Origin: an uncultured SAR86 cluster bacterium
Lineage (GTDB): Bacteria; Pseudomonadota; Gammaproteobacteria; Magnimaribacterales; D2472
Length of the DNA: 42,856 nt
Assembly (NCBI GenBank): GCA_902594005.1
Contig: CACJKN010000009.1
Span: forward strand, 1 to 42,856
Reading direction: 5' to 3'
Position numbers and translations under genes: made by a program. The notes beneath the pieces are model-generated. The model was not told the origin of the DNA and made no database searches. It saw nothing but the letters and a program-made list of their open reading frames with translations. Of the stretch, positions 20,003-33,378 are shown one piece after another. Each line of letters starts with the position of its first letter. The first letter of the stretch is position 1.

Positions 20003-20625
20003 TTCTTAATCGATGGTTTGATTGTTACTTTTGAGCCATTAAAGCCTGGTATAGCTCCCTTAATAAATAGAAGATTATTTTCAACATCAACATTGATGAT
20101 TTCTAAGTTTTGAACAGTTTTTCTTTCATTTCCCATGTGACCAGACATTTTTTTACCCTTCCATACTCTTCCAGGAGTCTGACATTGCCCTATAGATCCA
20201 TGTGCTCTGTGGGATAGTGAATTACCATGAGTAGCATCTTGCATCTTAAAGTTATGCCTTTTTATAACTCCGGCATATCCTTTACCCTTAGATGTTCCAG
20301 TTACATCAACATGTTGTCCCACTTCAAATAGGTCTGCTGTAAGATGATCACCAATGTTTCGATCAGAATTCTCACTTAGCTTAAATTCATTGAGTGTTCC
20401 TGGAGTAACATTTACTTTAGCGAAAAATTCTTTTTGTGATTTAGAGCGATTTTTTTTGTTTTCAGTTTTTGAGACAAGAACAGCGTCGTAACCGTCAGAT
20501 TCTTTCGTTTTGATACCTGCGACATAGTTACCAAATACAGAAACAATAGATACTGGAATTGAGTCTCCATCTTCTTGGAAGACCCTAGACATTCCCGATT
20601 TTTTTCCAATTAAGCCTAAACTCAA
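19999..20625 (-). CDS. rplC: Large ribosomal subunit protein uL3 (TTG start)
   Basis: uL3 is one of the two 50S assembly initiators and reaches the peptidyl transferase centre. The N-terminus SLGLIGKKSGMSRVF matches E. coli MIGLVGKKVGMTRIF, and HGSIGQCQTPGRVWKGKKMS holds the glutamine methylated by PrmB in E. coli. Length 208 (E. coli 209). There is no in-frame ATG at this N-terminus; the first codon is TTG, with a strong AAGGAG six or seven bases upstream. It is one of three TTG starts I see in the window. Confidence 0.95.
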   Translation of the reverse strand: MSLGLIGKKSGMSRVFQEDGDSIPVSIVSVFGNYVAGIKTKESDGYDAVLVSKTENKKNRSKSQKEFFAKVNVTPGTLNEFKLSENSDRNIGDHLTADLFEVGQHVDVTGTSKGKGYAGVIKRHNFKMQDATHGNSLSHRAHGSIGQCQTPGRVWKGKKMSGHMGNERKTVQNLEIINVDVENNLLFIKGAIPGFNGSKVTIKPSIKK

Positions 20626-20681
20626 TTTATTCTCCTTATTACGGGGCTTAAAACCCTCTATGGCCGCTTACGCGTTTACTC

Positions 20682-20993
20682 TTAGCTAATGCTTATCTGC
20701 ACATCAACACCTGCAGATAAATCTAGTTTCATTAATGCATCAACAGTTTTATCTGTTGGCTTAATAATATCTAAGAGCCTTTTATAAGTTCTTATTTCAT
20801 ATTGATCTCTAGCATCTTTATCTTTATGCGGCGAAATCAATATAGTGGTCCTCTCTTTTTTAACAGGCAGTGGAATCGGACCTTTTACCACTGCGCCTGT
20901 CTTTTTTGCGGTTTCTACGATTTGTCTAGTAGAGGCATCAATAAGTCTATAGTCAAAAGCTTTTAGTCTTATTCTTATAGCCTGATTTTCCAT
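20682..20993 (-). CDS. rpsJ: Small ribosomal subunit protein uS10 / NusE
   Basis: uS10 is a 30S head protein and, as NusE, joins NusB and NusG in antitermination. It has 103 residues, the same as E. coli: [20 protein letters not shown], then [20 protein letters not shown] and [13 protein letters not shown]-like [20 protein letters not shown]. It is the first gene of the S10 set, preceded by a 117-base gap with its own promoter and followed by a 56-base gap before rplC. Confidence 0.98.
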   Translation of the reverse strand: MENQAIRIRLKAFDYRLIDASTRQIVETAKKTGAVVKGPIPLPVKKERTTILISPHKDKDARDQYEIRTYKRLLDIIKPTDKTVDALMKLDLSAGVDVQISIS

Positions 20994-21049
20994 TATTTAA
21001 ACTAAAATTCCTCTATTAAAAATATCTCGCAAAATGCAAAATGTGGCGT

Positions 21050-21079
21050 ATTTTAGGTCTCTAGAGCCTAATATGTCAA
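21050..21079 (-). promoter_or_regulatory. S10 operon promoter with a palindrome in the spacer
   Basis: Minus-strand -35 TTGACA (consensus, 21074-21079), 18-base spacer, -10 TAAAAT (21050-21055), followed by ACGCCAC. Predicted start is about 50 bases before rpsJ. The spacer is largely filled by a near-palindrome, TTAGGTCTCTAGAGCCTAA on the plus strand at 21053-21071, made of the 8-base palindrome CTCTAGAG flanked by TTAGG and CCTAA with one unpaired base. The -10 similarity to the tRNA-Thr/tuf promoter suggests shared growth-rate control. Confidence 0.75.
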
Positions 21080-21110
21080 CAAAAAAACAATATTTATTTT
21101 AATAAAAAAA

Positions 21111-23204
21111 TTAAGCCGTTTTTAGCTCTTCTGCAATGCTTGATGGAACGTCTGCATATTTAAGAAATTCCATTGAAAAACTCGCTCTTCCTTGAGTTTG
21201 AGACCTTAAATCTGTTGCATAACCAAACATCTCTGATAAGGGAACCTCTGATTGAACAGTTTTACCTGAAGGAATCTCATCCATTCCTAAAATTATTCCT
21301 CTTCTTCTGTTTAAATCACCAACTACATCTCCCATATGCTCTTCAGGAGTTACTACTTCAACTTTCATAATTGGCTCAAGAATAACTGGTTTTGCTTTAA
21401 GTGCACCTTCTTTTAAAGCCATAGACCCGGCGATTTTAAAAGCCATCTCACTTGAGTCGACATCATGATAAGAGCCATCATATAGTGTTGCTTTTAAAGC
21501 TAGTAATGGATAACCGGCAACTACACCATTTTGCATTTGTTCTTGAATTCCCTTATCGACAGCAGGAATGTACTCTTTTGGTACAACTCCACCAACTATT
21601 TCATCGACAAATTCGTAGTCATCATCAAGACCCAATGGCTCTAACTTAAGCCAAACATGGCCATATTGCCCTTTACCACCACTCTGACGAACAAATTTAC
21701 CTTCAATATCTATTGTTTCCTTAATAGTCTCTCTGTAGGCAACTTGTGGTTTACCAATATTAGCTTCAACAGAAAACTCTCTTTTCATTCTATCGACTAG
21801 AACATCTAAATGAAGTTCTCCCATTCCAGAAATAATTGTTTGGCCCGATTCTTCGTCTGTATGAACTCTAAAAGAAGGATCCTCTTTAGCCAGTTTTTGA
21901 AGAGCTAACGACATTTTCTCTTGGTCTGGCTTAGATTTTGGTTCCACAGCTACAGAAATAACTGGCTCTGGGAAGTCCATTTTTTCTAGAATTATCTGAT
22001 CTTTCGTGTCACATAGGGTATCACCAGTAGTAATATCTTTAAGGCCAATACAGGCAGCAATATCTCCAGCTCGGATCTCTTTGATTTCATTTCTGCTGTT
22101 AGAATGCATTTGCACCATTCTTCCAACACGCTCTTTTTTGCTTCGTGTTGAATTGACCACTCCATCACCAACGCTTAGAACACCAGAGTAAACTCTGATA
22201 AATGTTAATGTTCCTACAAATGGATCTGTAGCTATTTTAAAAGCTAAAGCTGAGAATGGCTCTTCATCTGAAGAAGACCTAGAGTCAGTTTTTTCTTCCT
22301 CGCCTGGAAGGACACCCTGAATTGCTGCAACTTCATTTGGAGCCGGCAAAAACTCAATCACCGCGTCAAGCACTGCTTGAACACCTTTGTTTTTAAATGC
22401 AGAACCGCACATAGCAAGAACTATTTCATTGTTGAGAGTCCTCAATCTTAGTCCTTCTCTTATTTGATCTTCTGTAAGCTCTCCACTCTCAAGATAAGCT
22501 TCCATCAATTCTTCATTTGCCTCAGCAGCTGTCTCTAACATCTGCTCTCTTAGATCATCACATCTACCTTTAAGATCCTCTGGAATTTCTTCAAGGTCAA
22601 AAGTAAGGCCTTGGTCATCTTCATTCCAGTAAATTGCTTTCATCCTAATTAAATCTACAACGCCTTTAAAATCGTCCTCAGCGCCTATATTCAATTGTAT
22701 GGGAACCACTGTTGATCCAAGTCTTTCTCTTACTTGATCGACGACTCTTTCAAAGTCAGCGCCAGCTCTATCCATTTTGTTAACAAAAACAATTCTAGGC
22801 ACTTCATATCTATTACATTGACGCCAAACAGTTTCTGATTGAGGCTCGACACCAGATGTACCACAAAACACAACTACTGCACCATCTAAAACTCGTAAGG
22901 ATCTTTCAACTTCAATTGTGAAATCAACGTGTCCCGGTGTATCAATAATATTTATTCTATGCTTTGGAAACTGTTGCTCCATTCCGCTCCAAAAACAAGT
23001 AGTTGCAGCAGAGGTAATTGTTATACCTCTCTCTTGCTCTTGCTCCATCCAGTCCATAGTAGCTGCACCATCATGAACTTCTCCTATCTTATGAGATAGA
23101 CCTGTGTAGAAAAGCACTCTTTCCGTTGTCGTAGTCTTACCTGCATCAACGTGAGCACAAATACCGATATTTCTATATTTACTTAATTCAGTTTCTCTAG
23201 CCAT
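21111..23204 (-). CDS. fusA: Translation elongation factor G
   Basis: EF-G is the GTPase that drives translocation and, with RRF, ribosome recycling. G-domain motifs: [19 protein letters not shown] near 13-31, the switch region [31 protein letters not shown] and NKMDRAGAD. Domain IV carries [20 protein letters not shown], with [13 protein letters not shown]. Length 697 (E. coli 704). It is third in the str set after rpsL and rpsG; the usual tufA downstream of fusA is absent, replaced by 117 bases and the S10 promoter. Confidence 0.98.
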   Translation of the reverse strand: MARETELSKYRNIGICAHVDAGKTTTTERVLFYTGLSHKIGEVHDGAATMDWMEQEQERGITITSAATTCFWSGMEQQFPKHRINIIDTPGHVDFTIEVERSLRVLDGAVVVFCGTSGVEPQSETVWRQCNRYEVPRIVFVNKMDRAGADFERVVDQVRERLGSTVVPIQLNIGAEDDFKGVVDLIRMKAIYWNEDDQGLTFDLEEIPEDLKGRCDDLREQMLETAAEANEELMEAYLESGELTEDQIREGLRLRTLNNEIVLAMCGSAFKNKGVQAVLDAVIEFLPAPNEVAAIQGVLPGEEEKTDSRSSSDEEPFSALAFKIATDPFVGTLTFIRVYSGVLSVGDGVVNSTRSKKERVGRMVQMHSNSRNEIKEIRAGDIAACIGLKDITTGDTLCDTKDQIILEKMDFPEPVISVAVEPKSKPDQEKMSLALQKLAKEDPSFRVHTDEESGQTIISGMGELHLDVLVDRMKREFSVEANIGKPQVAYRETIKETIDIEGKFVRQSGGKGQYGHVWLKLEPLGLDDDYEFVDEIVGGVVPKEYIPAVDKGIQEQMQNGVVAGYPLLALKATLYDGSYHDVDSSEMAFKIAGSMALKEGALKAKPVILEPIMKVEVVTPEEHMGDVVGDLNRRRGIILGMDEIPSGKTVQSEVPLSEMFGYATDLRSQTQGRASFSMEFLKYADVPSSIAEELKTA

Positions 23205-23207
23205 TTC

Positions 23208-24052
<845 letters not shown>

Positions 24053-24073
24053 ATTAATTATCTAAAAGCCGTG

Positions 24074-24102
24074 ATTCTATATAGCTCATTCGTTATCGTC
24101 AA
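24074..24102 (-). promoter_or_regulatory. Internal promoter for the str operon (rpsL-rpsG-fusA)
   Basis: Minus-strand -35 TTGACG (24097-24102), 17-base spacer, -10 TAGAAT (24074-24079); each box has one mismatch to consensus. The -35 box lies in the last codons of rpoC and the -10 just after the rpoC stop, so the start point is about 15 bases before the rpsL ATG. This separates str expression from the rpoBC transcript. Confidence 0.7.
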
Positions 24103-27100
24103 CTGGTTTTTCAGATTCAGGCTCAGATTGTTCTTCAGCCTCAGTATTTGTATCTTGAATCTCCTGTCTAAGAGCTGCTTCAAGATCATCTGAAGAGAGA
24201 GTATATTCATCTGAATCAGGTGATTTAGTTTTTAGCTTGTCATGGAAATCCATGCCAGTCCCAGCAGGGATAAGTCTTCCAACAACAACATTCTCTTTTA
24301 GGCCTCTTAAACCATCTTTCTTTCCAGTAACAGCTGCTTCTGTAAGGACTCTTGTTGTCTCTTGGAAAGATGCTGCAGATATAAATGAATTTGTTGCAAG
24401 GGACGCTTTTGTAATTCCTAATAAAACTCTTTCATATGTTGCTAGCTGTTGATCATTAGATTCTGCCATTTTATTAGCTTCAACTAACTCAGCATATTCC
24501 ACTTGATCGCCTTGAATGAATTTTGTATCACCGCCATCAACAATTAATGCTTTTCTGAGCATTTGTCTAAGAATAGTTTCAATGTGCTTATCATTTATAG
24601 AAACTCCTTGAAGTCTATAGACTTGTTGAATTTCATTTACAATGAAATTTGTAAGAGAAGGTATGCCTTTAAGTCTTAAAATATCATGAGGACTGTAAGG
24701 ACCATCACTAACAATGTCACCCTTTTCTACTCTCTCACCTTCAAACACTGAGAGCGTTCTATGTTTAGGTATTAGCATTTCTACATTTTGAGACTTTTTA
24801 GAGGCCCCATCTGGAGTAATAACAAGTCTAACTTTTCCTTTAGTTTCTTTACCAAAGGAAACCATTCCTGACTCTTCTGCGAGAACAGCCGCATCTTTTG
24901 GCGTTCTAGCTTCAAATAAGTCAGCTACTCTTGGAAGTCCACCTGTAATATCTTTAGTTTTAGACCCTTCGAGTGGAATCCTTGCAATAACTTCACCAGC
25001 GGTTATTTTTTGACCATCTTCAAGATTTAATAATGCTGAAGCAGGCAAAGCATATGTAAATGGTTGATTATTTTCAGGATGTGTTAATTGTTTCCCTCTA
25101 CCATCTGTAAGGCTGACTGATGGAACTAAATCCTTACCAGCTGAAGGCCTTTCAGAACCATCAATAACTTCGATACTACTTAGTCCAGTTAATTCATCAG
25201 TTGAAGCTCTAACTGATACACCTTCTTCTATATCAGCAAATTTTACCTTTCCAGAAGCTTCTGAAATTATTGGACGTGTATATGGATCCCATGTAGCAAT
25301 TTTTTGACCAAGCTCTACTTTAGCATTGTTAGCAACTAATAAAGTAGAACCATAAGGTATCTTGTACTGCTCAACGATCTTTCCTTGATTATCAGAAATT
25401 GATAAAGTTGAATTTCTTGAAATAACAACTTCTAGCTTATCTTTATTCTTAACGCTTTTAATATCATCTGAAAAAATTACAGATCCATCGTTTCTGCTAA
25501 TTATTGAATCATCCTCGGATGAGCTTGAAGCAGCTCCCCCAATATGGAAGGTTCTCATAGTTAACTGCGTACCTGGCTCTCCAATTGATTGCGCAGCAAC
25601 CACACCTACAGCTTCACCTCTGTGAACAAGATGTCCTCTTGCTAAGTCTCTTCCGTAACATTTAGCACAAACACCAAAACTGGATTCGCATGTCATCGGC
25701 GATCTAACTTTTAGCGTTGAAAGATTTAATGGTTCGATCTTCAGCAATGCATCTTCATCAATTAGAGTATCTTTAGGGAAAAGTTCATTTCCATCATTAT
25801 CAAGAATAGGTTCAGCAATTACTCTTCCAAGAATTCTGTCAGTGAGATCTTGAATGATTTCACCACCATCAATAATTGCATTCATTTCTATTGAGTCCTC
25901 TGTACCACAATCCTCTTCAGTAATAACTGAATCCATTGATACGTCACATAGTCTTCTTGTTAAATAGCCTGAGTTTGCAGTTTTTAATGCTGTATCTGCC
26001 AGACCCTTCCTTGCTCCGTGAGTTGAGATAAAGTACTGAAGAACAGAAAGACCTTCTCTGAAGTTTGCAGTAATAGGAGTCTCAATAATTGAGCCATCTG
26101 GTTTTGACATTAGTCCTCTCATACCTGATAGCTGCCTAATTTGAGCCGGTGATCCTCTAGCTCCTGAATCAGCATATATATATACTGAATTAAAAGAAGC
26201 TTGTTCAACTTCATTGCCATCAGAATCCTCAACACTGTCTTTGCTGATTTTTTCCATCATTGCCTTAGCAACTCTTTCATTTGCTCTAGACCATATATCA
26301 ACTACCTTGTTATATCTTTCACCTCTAGTGACCAGCCCAGATGAGAATTGGTTCTCAATTTCCTTAACCTCATCCTCTGCCTTGTCTACAATTTCATATT
26401 TCTCTTCAGGAATAACAAAATCATCGACACCAATCGATGAGCCTGATCTAGTTGAGAAGTCAAAGCCAAGGTACATTAATTGATCGGCAAAAATAACAGT
26501 CTTCTTCAAACCAGCTTTTCTGTAAGAAAGATCAATAAGCGACGAAACTGCTTTTTTGTCTAGTGTTTTGTTTACATTGTCGAATCCAACTTCAATTGGT
26601 GTGATTCTCCAGATAAGGGTTCTTCCAACGGTAGTATCTTCTATAAAAACACCTTTCTCAGCATTTTCTATTCTTACTTTTATTTTTGCATGAAGATCTA
26701 TTTGTTCAGACTCAAAAGCTCTTTGAACCTCATCAGGGTTTGAAAATACTCTTCCTTCTCCATGAGAATTTACTTTCTCTCTTGTCATGTAATAAAGACC
26801 AAGAACAACATCCTGAGTTGGATTAATAATCGGAGCTCCATCAGCAGGAGAAAGAATATTATTAGTCGACATCATTAACGCTCTAGCCTCAAGTTGAGCT
26901 TCAACTGTTAATGGAACATGGACAGCCATCTGATCGCCATCAAAGTCTGCATTATAGGCAACACATACCAATGGATGAAGTTGTATAGCCTTACCCTCAA
27001 TTAATAGAGGTTCAAATGCCTGAATACCAAGACGATGCAATGTTGGAGCCCTATTTAATAGAACTGGATGCTCTCTGATAACTTCTTCTAGAGCTTCCCA

Positions 27101-28318
27101 AACCTCTGGGGTCTCTCTTTCGACAAGCCTCTTAGCAGCTTTAATTGTTGTTGCGAGCTCTTTATGCTCCAACCTTCCGTAGACAAATGGTTTGAATAGC
27201 TCTAATGCCATTTTTTTTGGTAATCCGCATTGATGAAGCTTTAGATTTGGTCCAGACACAATTACAGATCTTCCAGAGTAATCAACTCGCTTACCAAGAA
27301 GATTTTGTCTAAACCTTCCACCCTTACCTTTGATCATGTCAGCAAGAGACTTAAGAGGTCTTTTATTGGTGCCAGTTATAACTCTTCCTCTTCTTCCATT
27401 ATCAAGAAGAGCATCAACTGATTCTTGCAGCATTCTTTTTTCATTTCTTACAATGATGTCAGGTGCATTTAGCTCCAATAATCTTTTTAATCTGTTATTT
27501 CTGTTTATTACTCTTCTATATAGATCATTTAGATCAGAAGTAGCAAACCTTCCTCCTTCAAGAGGCACAAGCGGTCTTAAGTCTGGAGGTAATACTGGAA
27601 GAACATCCATTATCATCCACTCTGGCTTGTTACCAGAAGCCTTAAATGCCTCAAGTAACTTTAATCTTTTTGAGATCTTTTTTAGTTTTGTTTCAGAGTT
27701 TGTTTGAGGAATTTCTTCTCTAAGAATTCTTATCTCTTCTTCTATATCGAGTTCTTCGAGTAATAATTTAACTGCTTCTGCACCCATTCCAGCTTTGAAC
27801 TCATCTCCATATTGGTCATAAGCTTCAATGTATTCTTCTTCAGTAAGAATGTCTCCGGTTTCTAAATCAGTCATTCCTGGATCAGTTACTATAAAACTCT
27901 CAAAATATAGAACTCTCTCAATTTCTCTTAAAGTTACATCAAGAAGAAGACCTATTCTTGAAGGCAATGATTTTAAGAACCATATATGAGCAACAGGAGC
28001 TGCTAGCTCAATATGACCCATTCTATCTCTTCTTACCTTTGCAAGAGTGACTTCTACGCCACATTTTTCACATACTACTCCTCTGTGCTTCATTCTTTTA
28101 TATTTACCGCATACGCACTCGTAGTCTTTAATTGGTCCAAAAATCTTTGCGCAGAAGAGACCATCTCTTTCTGGTTTAAAGGTTCTATAGTTAATAGTCT
28201 CAGGTTTTTTTACTTCGCCAAATGACCATGATCTAACCATTTGTGGAGATGCCAAGCCAGCAGAAATAGATGAAAAATCGTCTTGGTTTGATTGCAATAA
28301 GTTAAGTAATTCTTTCAA
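24086..28318 (-). CDS. rpoC: RNA polymerase beta' subunit (TTG start)
   Basis: Beta' carries the catalytic Mg2+ site: NADFDGD at residues 456-462. The N-terminal zinc site is [20 protein letters not shown] near 70-90, and the second zinc site includes [35 protein letters not shown] near the N-terminus is also standard. Length 1410 (E. coli 1407), with the gammaproteobacterial insert retained in the C-terminal half. The start is TTG (E. coli uses GTG), with AGGAG about 7 bases upstream, 10 bases after rpoB. The acidic C-terminus ends [14 protein letters not shown]. Confidence 0.98.
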   Translation of the reverse strand: MKELLNLLQSNQDDFSSISAGLASPQMVRSWSFGEVKKPETINYRTFKPERDGLFCAKIFGPIKDYECVCGKYKRMKHRGVVCEKCGVEVTLAKVRRDRMGHIELAAPVAHIWFLKSLPSRIGLLLDVTLREIERVLYFESFIVTDPGMTDLETGDILTEEEYIEAYDQYGDEFKAGMGAEAVKLLLEELDIEEEIRILREEIPQTNSETKLKKISKRLKLLEAFKASGNKPEWMIMDVLPVLPPDLRPLVPLEGGRFATSDLNDLYRRVINRNNRLKRLLELNAPDIIVRNEKRMLQESVDALLDNGRRGRVITGTNKRPLKSLADMIKGKGGRFRQNLLGKRVDYSGRSVIVSGPNLKLHQCGLPKKMALELFKPFVYGRLEHKELATTIKAAKRLVERETPEVWEALEEVIREHPVLLNRAPTLHRLGIQAFEPLLIEGKAIQLHPLVCVAYNADFDGDQMAVHVPLTVEAQLEARALMMSTNNILSPADGAPIINPTQDVVLGLYYMTREKVNSHGEGRVFSNPDEVQRAFESEQIDLHAKIKVRIENAEKGVFIEDTTVGRTLIWRITPIEVGFDNVNKTLDKKAVSSLIDLSYRKAGLKKTVIFADQLMYLGFDFSTRSGSSIGVDDFVIPEEKYEIVDKAEDEVKEIENQFSSGLVTRGERYNKVVDIWSRANERVAKAMMEKISKDSVEDSDGNEVEQASFNSVYIYADSGARGSPAQIRQLSGMRGLMSKPDGSIIETPITANFREGLSVLQYFISTHGARKGLADTALKTANSGYLTRRLCDVSMDSVITEEDCGTEDSIEMNAIIDGGEIIQDLTDRILGRVIAEPILDNDGNELFPKDTLIDEDALLKIEPLNLSTLKVRSPMTCESSFGVCAKCYGRDLARGHLVHRGEAVGVVAAQSIGEPGTQLTMRTFHIGGAASSSSEDDSIISRNDGSVIFSDDIKSVKNKDKLEVVISRNSTLSISDNQGKIVEQYKIPYGSTLLVANNAKVELGQKIATWDPYTRPIISEASGKVKFADIEEGVSVRASTDELTGLSSIEVIDGSERPSAGKDLVPSVSLTDGRGKQLTHPENNQPFTYALPASALLNLEDGQKITAGEVIARIPLEGSKTKDITGGLPRVADLFEARTPKDAAVLAEESGMVSFGKETKGKVRLVITPDGASKKSQNVEMLIPKHRTLSVFEGERVEKGDIVSDGPYSPHDILRLKGIPSLTNFIVNEIQQVYRLQGVSINDKHIETILRQMLRKALIVDGGDTKFIQGDQVEYAELVEANKMAESNDQQLATYERVLLGITKASLATNSFISAASFQETTRVLTEAAVTGKKDGLRGLKENVVVGRLIPAGTGMDFHDKLKTKSPDSDEYTLSSDDLEAALRQEIQDTNTEAEEQSEPESEKPVDDNE

Positions 28319-28328
28319 AATATTTCTC

Positions 28329-31300
28329 CTATTCTTCTGTATCTAAATCAATATTAATTCCCAATGATCTAATCTCTTTTGTAAGAACATTAAAGGATTC
28401 AGGGATATTTGCATCCATCTGCAATGAACCATCAACAATATTTTTGTACATCTTAGTTCTACCAGAAACATCGTCAGACTTAACTGTTAACATTTCTTGA
28501 AGAGTGTAAGCTGCTCCATATGCCTCTAGTGCCCAAACTTCCATTTCACCAAATCTTTGGCCTCCAAACTGAGCTTTTCCACCCAATGGTTGTTGTGTAA
28601 CCAGAGAATATGATCCAGTTGATCTTGCATGCATTTTATCGTCAACTAAATGATTAAGTTTAATCATGTACATATAACCAACAGTAATTGGACGATCAAA
28701 TTTTCTACCTGTTCTTCCGTCAAACAAAGTAAATTGTCCAGAGGAAGGAAGACCAGCAAGCTTTAACATATTTTTAACTTCAGATTCTGCAGCCCCATCA
28801 AAAACTGGTGATGCAATTGGAACACCAGCTCTGAGGTTGTTAGCTAACTGATCAATATCTCCATTAGTCAAAGAGCCAAGATCCTCAAGATTTGCAGCAT
28901 CTTTGTTATACAAAGTTTCAAGATATTTTCTGATGTCTGCGTTTGATTCTTTATTTTTTATCATGTTATCGATGATTTTGCCAACACCTTTTGCTGCACA
29001 TCCCATATGCGTTTCAAGAATCTGACCCACATTCATCCTGGATGGAACACCTAGCGGATTTAAAACAATATCTACCGGATTACCATCCTCATCATAAGGC
29101 ATATCCTCAATTGGCATTATTTCTGAGATAACACCTTTGTTTCCATGTCTTCCAGCCATTTTATCGCCAGGCTGTATTCTTCTCTTAATAGCTAAAAATA
29201 CTTTAACTATTTTAATAACGCCCGGAGCAAGATCATGACCTCTTATAATCTTTGATTTTTTGTCATTAAATCTTTCTTTGATTTCACTTAGAACCTTTTT
29301 AAGAGCCTGTTCTGATTCCTCTAGCCTTGTATTTGCATCAGCTTTTTTTGTTCTTATTGAAAAAATATCGTTTAAAGACATTTCTTTAAGGTCATCCAAT
29401 GAGATCTTAGATCCTCTTTTTAAACCAGGAGCCTTAGTAACTGTTTCACCATTAAGGAATCCAGAAACTTTAATTTTTGTTGCTTCCTGAACAATCCTAG
29501 TTTCATCATCAGCATCTTTTTTTGCTTGCGCTAAATGCTCTTCTTCAATAGAGACGGTTCTGTCATCTTTTTCTAGTCCATCTCTTGTAAAGACTTCTAC
29601 ACCGATAACAGTTCCCTTTGTGCTTGTTGGAACTCTCAATGATGTATCTTTAACATCAGAAGCTTTTTCTCCAAATATCGCTCTTAGAAGTTTTTCCTCA
29701 GGAGATAATTGATTTTCTCCTTTTGGAGTAATCTTACCAACAAGGATATCTCCGGGGTTAACTTCTGCACCTTTATAGACAATTCCACACTCATCAAGTT
29801 TTGATAATGATCCTTCTCCAACATTAGGAATATCAGCAGTAATTTCTTCAGAACCAAGTTTTGTATCTCTGGCAACACAAGTTAGTTCTTGGATATGAAT
29901 TGATGTAAACCTATCCTCTCTTGCAACTTTTTCAGAAATAAGAATTGAATCCTCAAAGTTATAACCATTCCATGGCATAAAGGCAATTCTAATGTTTTGT
30001 CCTAATGCAAGCTCTCCATTATCTACAGATGGTCCATCAGCAAGAATATCACCTTCTACAACTTTATCGCCAACCTTTACAAGTGGTCTTTGGTTGATAC
30101 AGGTATTTTGATTTGATCTTGTATATTTAACGAGATTGTAAATATCAACTTCAGCAGTTTTATTTTTTGCATCTGTAACTCTAACAACGATTCTCCCTGC
30201 ATCAACGCTTTCAACGACACCTTTATTCTTAGCAACTACACAGACTCCCGAATCTCTTGCAACAACTGTTTCAAGACCAGTTCCGACAAGAGGCTTCTCT
30301 GGTCTTAAGACAGGAACTGCTTGACGTTGCATATTTGAACCCATTAAAGCTCTATTTGCGTCATCATGCTCCAAAAACGGAATTAATGATGCAGCAACAG
30401 AAACTACTTGCTGAGGCGAAACATCCATTAAGTCAACCATATCTGACGACATCAATTCGAACTCGTTAGCGTGTCTAACAGGGACTAGATCATCGACGAA
30501 TTTATTCTTTTTATCCAATGTAGCATTGGCCTGAGCGATTATATGCTCGCCTTCATCAATGGCTGACAAATAAACAATCTCATCAGTAACTGTTCCCTTC
30601 ACAACCTTTCTATAAGGAGTTTCTATAAATCCATAAGAATTAGTCCTTGCATAAGAGGCAAAGGAATTTATAAGACCAATATTTGGTCCCTCCGGTGTTT
30701 CGATTGGGCAAACTCTTCCATAATGGGTTGGATGAACATCTCTGACCTCAAAGCCCGCTCTTTCTCTAGTAAGTCCGCCAGGACCTAATGCTGAAACTCT
30801 TCTCTTATGAGTTATTTCAGACAATGGATTATTTTGATCCATAAACTGTGATAACTGACTTGACCCAAAAAATTCTTTTATTGCTGCAGTAACTGGTTTG
30901 GCGTTAATAAGATCTTGCGGGCCAAGCTCATCTGCTTCGGCCATGCTTAATCTTTCTCTTACAGCTCTCTCAACTCTGATAAGTCCAACTCTGAATTGGT
31001 TAGCAGTCATTTCTCCGACAGACCTTACTCGTCTATTTCCAAGATGATCAATATCATCAACAAAATCATGACCATCTCTAATATCTAATATGCCTTTCAT
31101 AACAGAGATAATATCTTGGAGATCAAGCACATTTGGATTCTCTCTTTCATCTTCTATTTTTAGCCTTCTATTAAATTTCATTCTTCCAACTTCAGATAAA
31201 TCATATCTTTCAGGGTTAAAGAATAGATTTCTAAATAAAGTTTCTGCTGAGTCTTTAGTTGGCGGTTCGCCAGGCCTCATCATTCTATATATTTCAACAA

Positions 31301-32399
31301 GGGCTTCTAGCCTATTTGATGTTGGATCAATTCTGAGCGTATTTGCTATATATGGCCCCTTCTCTAACTCATTAATATAGAGAGTATCAATTGTTGTTAT
31401 GCTTTTTTCCGAAAGAAGTGATAACACTGCTTCGTCTATTTCACTGTTACACGCTAAAGTAACCTCTCCAGTTTCCTCATCAAATATATCTTTAGAAGTA
31501 ACTTTTCCTAAAAGGTATTCATTTGAAAAAGAAATTTCTTTCTCTCCTGAATCTCTGAGCAATTTAACATGTCTTGCGGTAACTCTTTTACCTGCTTCGA
31601 CAATAACTTTGCTCTTAACTTTTATGTCCTCACTAAGGACTTCGCCTCTTAATCTCTCTGGCCTTAATTCAGTTTTTACTCTAGATTTATCAAGTGTGTA
31701 AGTTTCCGTTTCAAAGAATGACTGCAGAATTTCTTCAGTAGTCATTTCCAATGCTTTTAGAAGAATAGTTGCGGGTATCTTTCTCTTTCTATCTATCCTA
31801 CAAAAAAGACTGTCTTTTGGATCAAATTCGAAATCTAGCCAAGAACCTCTATAAGGAATAATTCTTGCAGAATATAGAACTTTTCCAGAACTATGAGTTT
31901 TTCCTTTGTCATGATCAAAGAAAACACCAGGAGATCTGTGGAGCTGTGAAACAACAACTCTCTCTGTTCCATTAATGATAAAGGATCCTGTTGAAGTCAT
32001 TAAAGGAACTTCTCCCATAAAAACTTCACCTTCTTTTACATCTTTAACTTCTTCAAAATTAGACTCTTTGTCATAAATTACAAGCCTTACTTTAATTCTT
32101 AGTGGTGCTGAGTAACTTAATCCTTGAATGAGGCATTCTTGAACATCAAAACTATTTTTACCAAGCTCATATGAGACGTACTCAAGGGCAGCATTGCCAG
32201 AAACACTTGTTATAGGAAAAAGAGACTGAAAAACTTCTTCTAGACCTTTATTTTCCCTTTTATCGGGATCGACGTCAGCTTGAAGAAACTCAGCATATGA
32301 ATTCAGCTGTGTTTCTGTCAGGGTTGGTAGATCCATGACTTTTGGGAATCTTCCAAAGTTTTTTCTTATTCTCTTTTTTTCAGTGTAGCTATATGACAT
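28329..32399 (-). CDS. rpoB: RNA polymerase beta subunit
   Basis: Beta forms the other half of the catalytic cleft. The rifampicin pocket is wild type: [18 protein letters not shown] with Asp521, then His531 and Ser536 in [13 protein letters not shown] (E. coli numbering minus 5). [10 protein letters not shown] and the C-terminal clamp segment [20 protein letters not shown] are intact. Length 1356 (E. coli 1342). It follows rplL by only 28 bases, so the E. coli rplL-rpoB attenuator and RNase III site have no counterpart. Confidence 0.98.
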   Translation of the reverse strand: MSYSYTEKKRIRKNFGRFPKVMDLPTLTETQLNSYAEFLQADVDPDKRENKGLEEVFQSLFPITSVSGNAALEYVSYELGKNSFDVQECLIQGLSYSAPLRIKVRLVIYDKESNFEEVKDVKEGEVFMGEVPLMTSTGSFIINGTERVVVSQLHRSPGVFFDHDKGKTHSSGKVLYSARIIPYRGSWLDFEFDPKDSLFCRIDRKRKIPATILLKALEMTTEEILQSFFETETYTLDKSRVKTELRPERLRGEVLSEDIKVKSKVIVEAGKRVTARHVKLLRDSGEKEISFSNEYLLGKVTSKDIFDEETGEVTLACNSEIDEAVLSLLSEKSITTIDTLYINELEKGPYIANTLRIDPTSNRLEALVEIYRMMRPGEPPTKDSAETLFRNLFFNPERYDLSEVGRMKFNRRLKIEDERENPNVLDLQDIISVMKGILDIRDGHDFVDDIDHLGNRRVRSVGEMTANQFRVGLIRVERAVRERLSMAEADELGPQDLINAKPVTAAIKEFFGSSQLSQFMDQNNPLSEITHKRRVSALGPGGLTRERAGFEVRDVHPTHYGRVCPIETPEGPNIGLINSFASYARTNSYGFIETPYRKVVKGTVTDEIVYLSAIDEGEHIIAQANATLDKKNKFVDDLVPVRHANEFELMSSDMVDLMDVSPQQVVSVAASLIPFLEHDDANRALMGSNMQRQAVPVLRPEKPLVGTGLETVVARDSGVCVVAKNKGVVESVDAGRIVVRVTDAKNKTAEVDIYNLVKYTRSNQNTCINQRPLVKVGDKVVEGDILADGPSVDNGELALGQNIRIAFMPWNGYNFEDSILISEKVAREDRFTSIHIQELTCVARDTKLGSEEITADIPNVGEGSLSKLDECGIVYKGAEVNPGDILVGKITPKGENQLSPEEKLLRAIFGEKASDVKDTSLRVPTSTKGTVIGVEVFTRDGLEKDDRTVSIEEEHLAQAKKDADDETRIVQEATKIKVSGFLNGETVTKAPGLKRGSKISLDDLKEMSLNDIFSIRTKKADANTRLEESEQALKKVLSEIKERFNDKKSKIIRGHDLAPGVIKIVKVFLAIKRRIQPGDKMAGRHGNKGVISEIMPIEDMPYDEDGNPVDIVLNPLGVPSRMNVGQILETHMGCAAKGVGKIIDNMIKNKESNADIRKYLETLYNKDAANLEDLGSLTNGDIDQLANNLRAGVPIASPVFDGAAESEVKNMLKLAGLPSSGQFTLFDGRTGRKFDRPITVGYMYMIKLNHLVDDKMHARSTGSYSLVTQQPLGGKAQFGGQRFGEMEVWALEAYGAAYTLQEMLTVKSDDVSGRTKMYKNIVDGSLQMDANIPESFNVLTKEIRSLGINIDLDTEE

Positions 32400-32427
32400 A
32401 TATGTTGCCCTTTAAGTATTAGTAAAA

Positions 32428-32817
32428 TTATTTAAGTTCTGCTGTAGCTCCAGCTTCTGAAAGCTGTTTAAGCATTTCTTCAGCTTCTTCTTTTTTAACA
32501 CCCTCTTTAAGAGTATTTGGAGCGCCATCGACTAAGTCTTTAGCTTCCTTAAGACCAAGACCTGTTATAGCTCTAACAGCTTTAATAACTTGGACTTTTT
32601 GGTCGCCAGCTGCAGAAAGAACAACATCAAATTCGTCTTTCTCTTCAGCAGCATCACCACCAGCAGCATCGCCGGCAGCTGCAGCAGGTGCAGCAGCGAC
32701 TGCAGCAGCTGCAGTAACACCAAATTTTTCTTCGATAGCAGAAATAAGCTCTACTAACTCCATAACTGACATTTCTTCAATTGCTTTAAGAATGTCTTCA
32801 GATTTTATTGTTGCCAT
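32428..32817 (-). CDS. rplL: Large ribosomal subunit protein bL12 (L7/L12)
   Basis: bL12 forms the stalk dimers that recruit translation GTPases. N-terminal dimerisation region about 1-32 ([20 protein letters not shown]), an Ala/Gly-rich flexible hinge about 38-60, and the globular C-terminal domain with [20 protein letters not shown] and [11 protein letters not shown]. Length 129 against 121 in E. coli; the hinge is longer, including [14 protein letters not shown]. Confidence 0.97.
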   Translation of the reverse strand: MATIKSEDILKAIEEMSVMELVELISAIEEKFGVTAAAAVAAAPAAAAGDAAGGDAAEEKDEFDVVLSAAGDQKVQVIKAVRAITGLGLKEAKDLVDGAPNTLKEGVKKEEAEEMLKQLSEAGATAELK

Positions 32818-32831
32818 AATAATTCTCCGAT

Positions 32832-33362
32832 TTAGGCACTAGCCTGTTTATTGTCACGAACTGCAGCAAGAACCCTTGCAAGCTTACTTGGAACTTCATT
32901 TAATAAAGTAGCAAACTTACCCATAGGTGCTTGAAGAACTGATGCAATTAAAGTAATAGCCTCTTCTCTTGATGGAAGTGTTGCCAATAAATCAATTTGG
33001 CTTCCATCTAGCAGTTGGCCCTCAACACATAATGCTTTAATTTCGAGAGCTTCGAAGTTTTTAGCATATGTTTTGAGTAACTTTGCAGCAGCTCCTGGCT
33101 CAGCAAAAGAAAAAGCAAATAATGAAGGACCCTTGAGAGCCTCTTCTGTGCAACCAAAATCGGTATCTTTAAATGCAAGCTTTGCAAGTGAGTTTTTTAT
33201 CACTTGAATATGCACACCTTTTTCGTTTGCTTCCTTTCTTATTTCAGATAGTTCAGAAACTTTTAATCCTCTTGCATCAGATATCACCAATGTAGATGCA
33301 TCTGCAACAACAGCTTTTACTTCTTCAACAATCCTTTCTTTTTCATTCTTGGCTAATGCCAT
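32832..33362 (-). CDS. rplJ: Large ribosomal subunit protein uL10
   Basis: uL10 anchors the bL12 dimers to 23S rRNA. The N-terminal globular domain begins [20 protein letters not shown] and contains [11 protein letters not shown]; the C-terminal helix region binding bL12 ends [16 protein letters not shown]. Length 176 (E. coli 165). It is preceded by the only long untranslated gap in the rif region, which folds as an L10 leader, and by an AGGAG site 7 bases before the ATG. Confidence 0.97.
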   Translation of the reverse strand: MALAKNEKERIVEEVKAVVADASTLVISDARGLKVSELSEIRKEANEKGVHIQVIKNSLAKLAFKDTDFGCTEEALKGPSLFAFSFAEPGAAAKLLKTYAKNFEALEIKALCVEGQLLDGSQIDLLATLPSREEAITLIASVLQAPMGKFATLLNEVPSKLARVLAAVRDNKQASA

Positions 33363-33378
33363 ACAATTCTCCTATTTA

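Noticed and set aside
20626-20681. GGG...CCC hairpin in the rpsJ-rplC gap as an L4-responsive attenuator
   Set aside because: Only three or four pairs and no T-run; nothing resembling the S10 leader structure.
21081-21113. A/T-only hairpin with a T-run after fusA as a terminator
   Set aside because: Stem has no G-C pairs and overlaps the approach to the S10 promoter; cannot be distinguished from AT-rich background.
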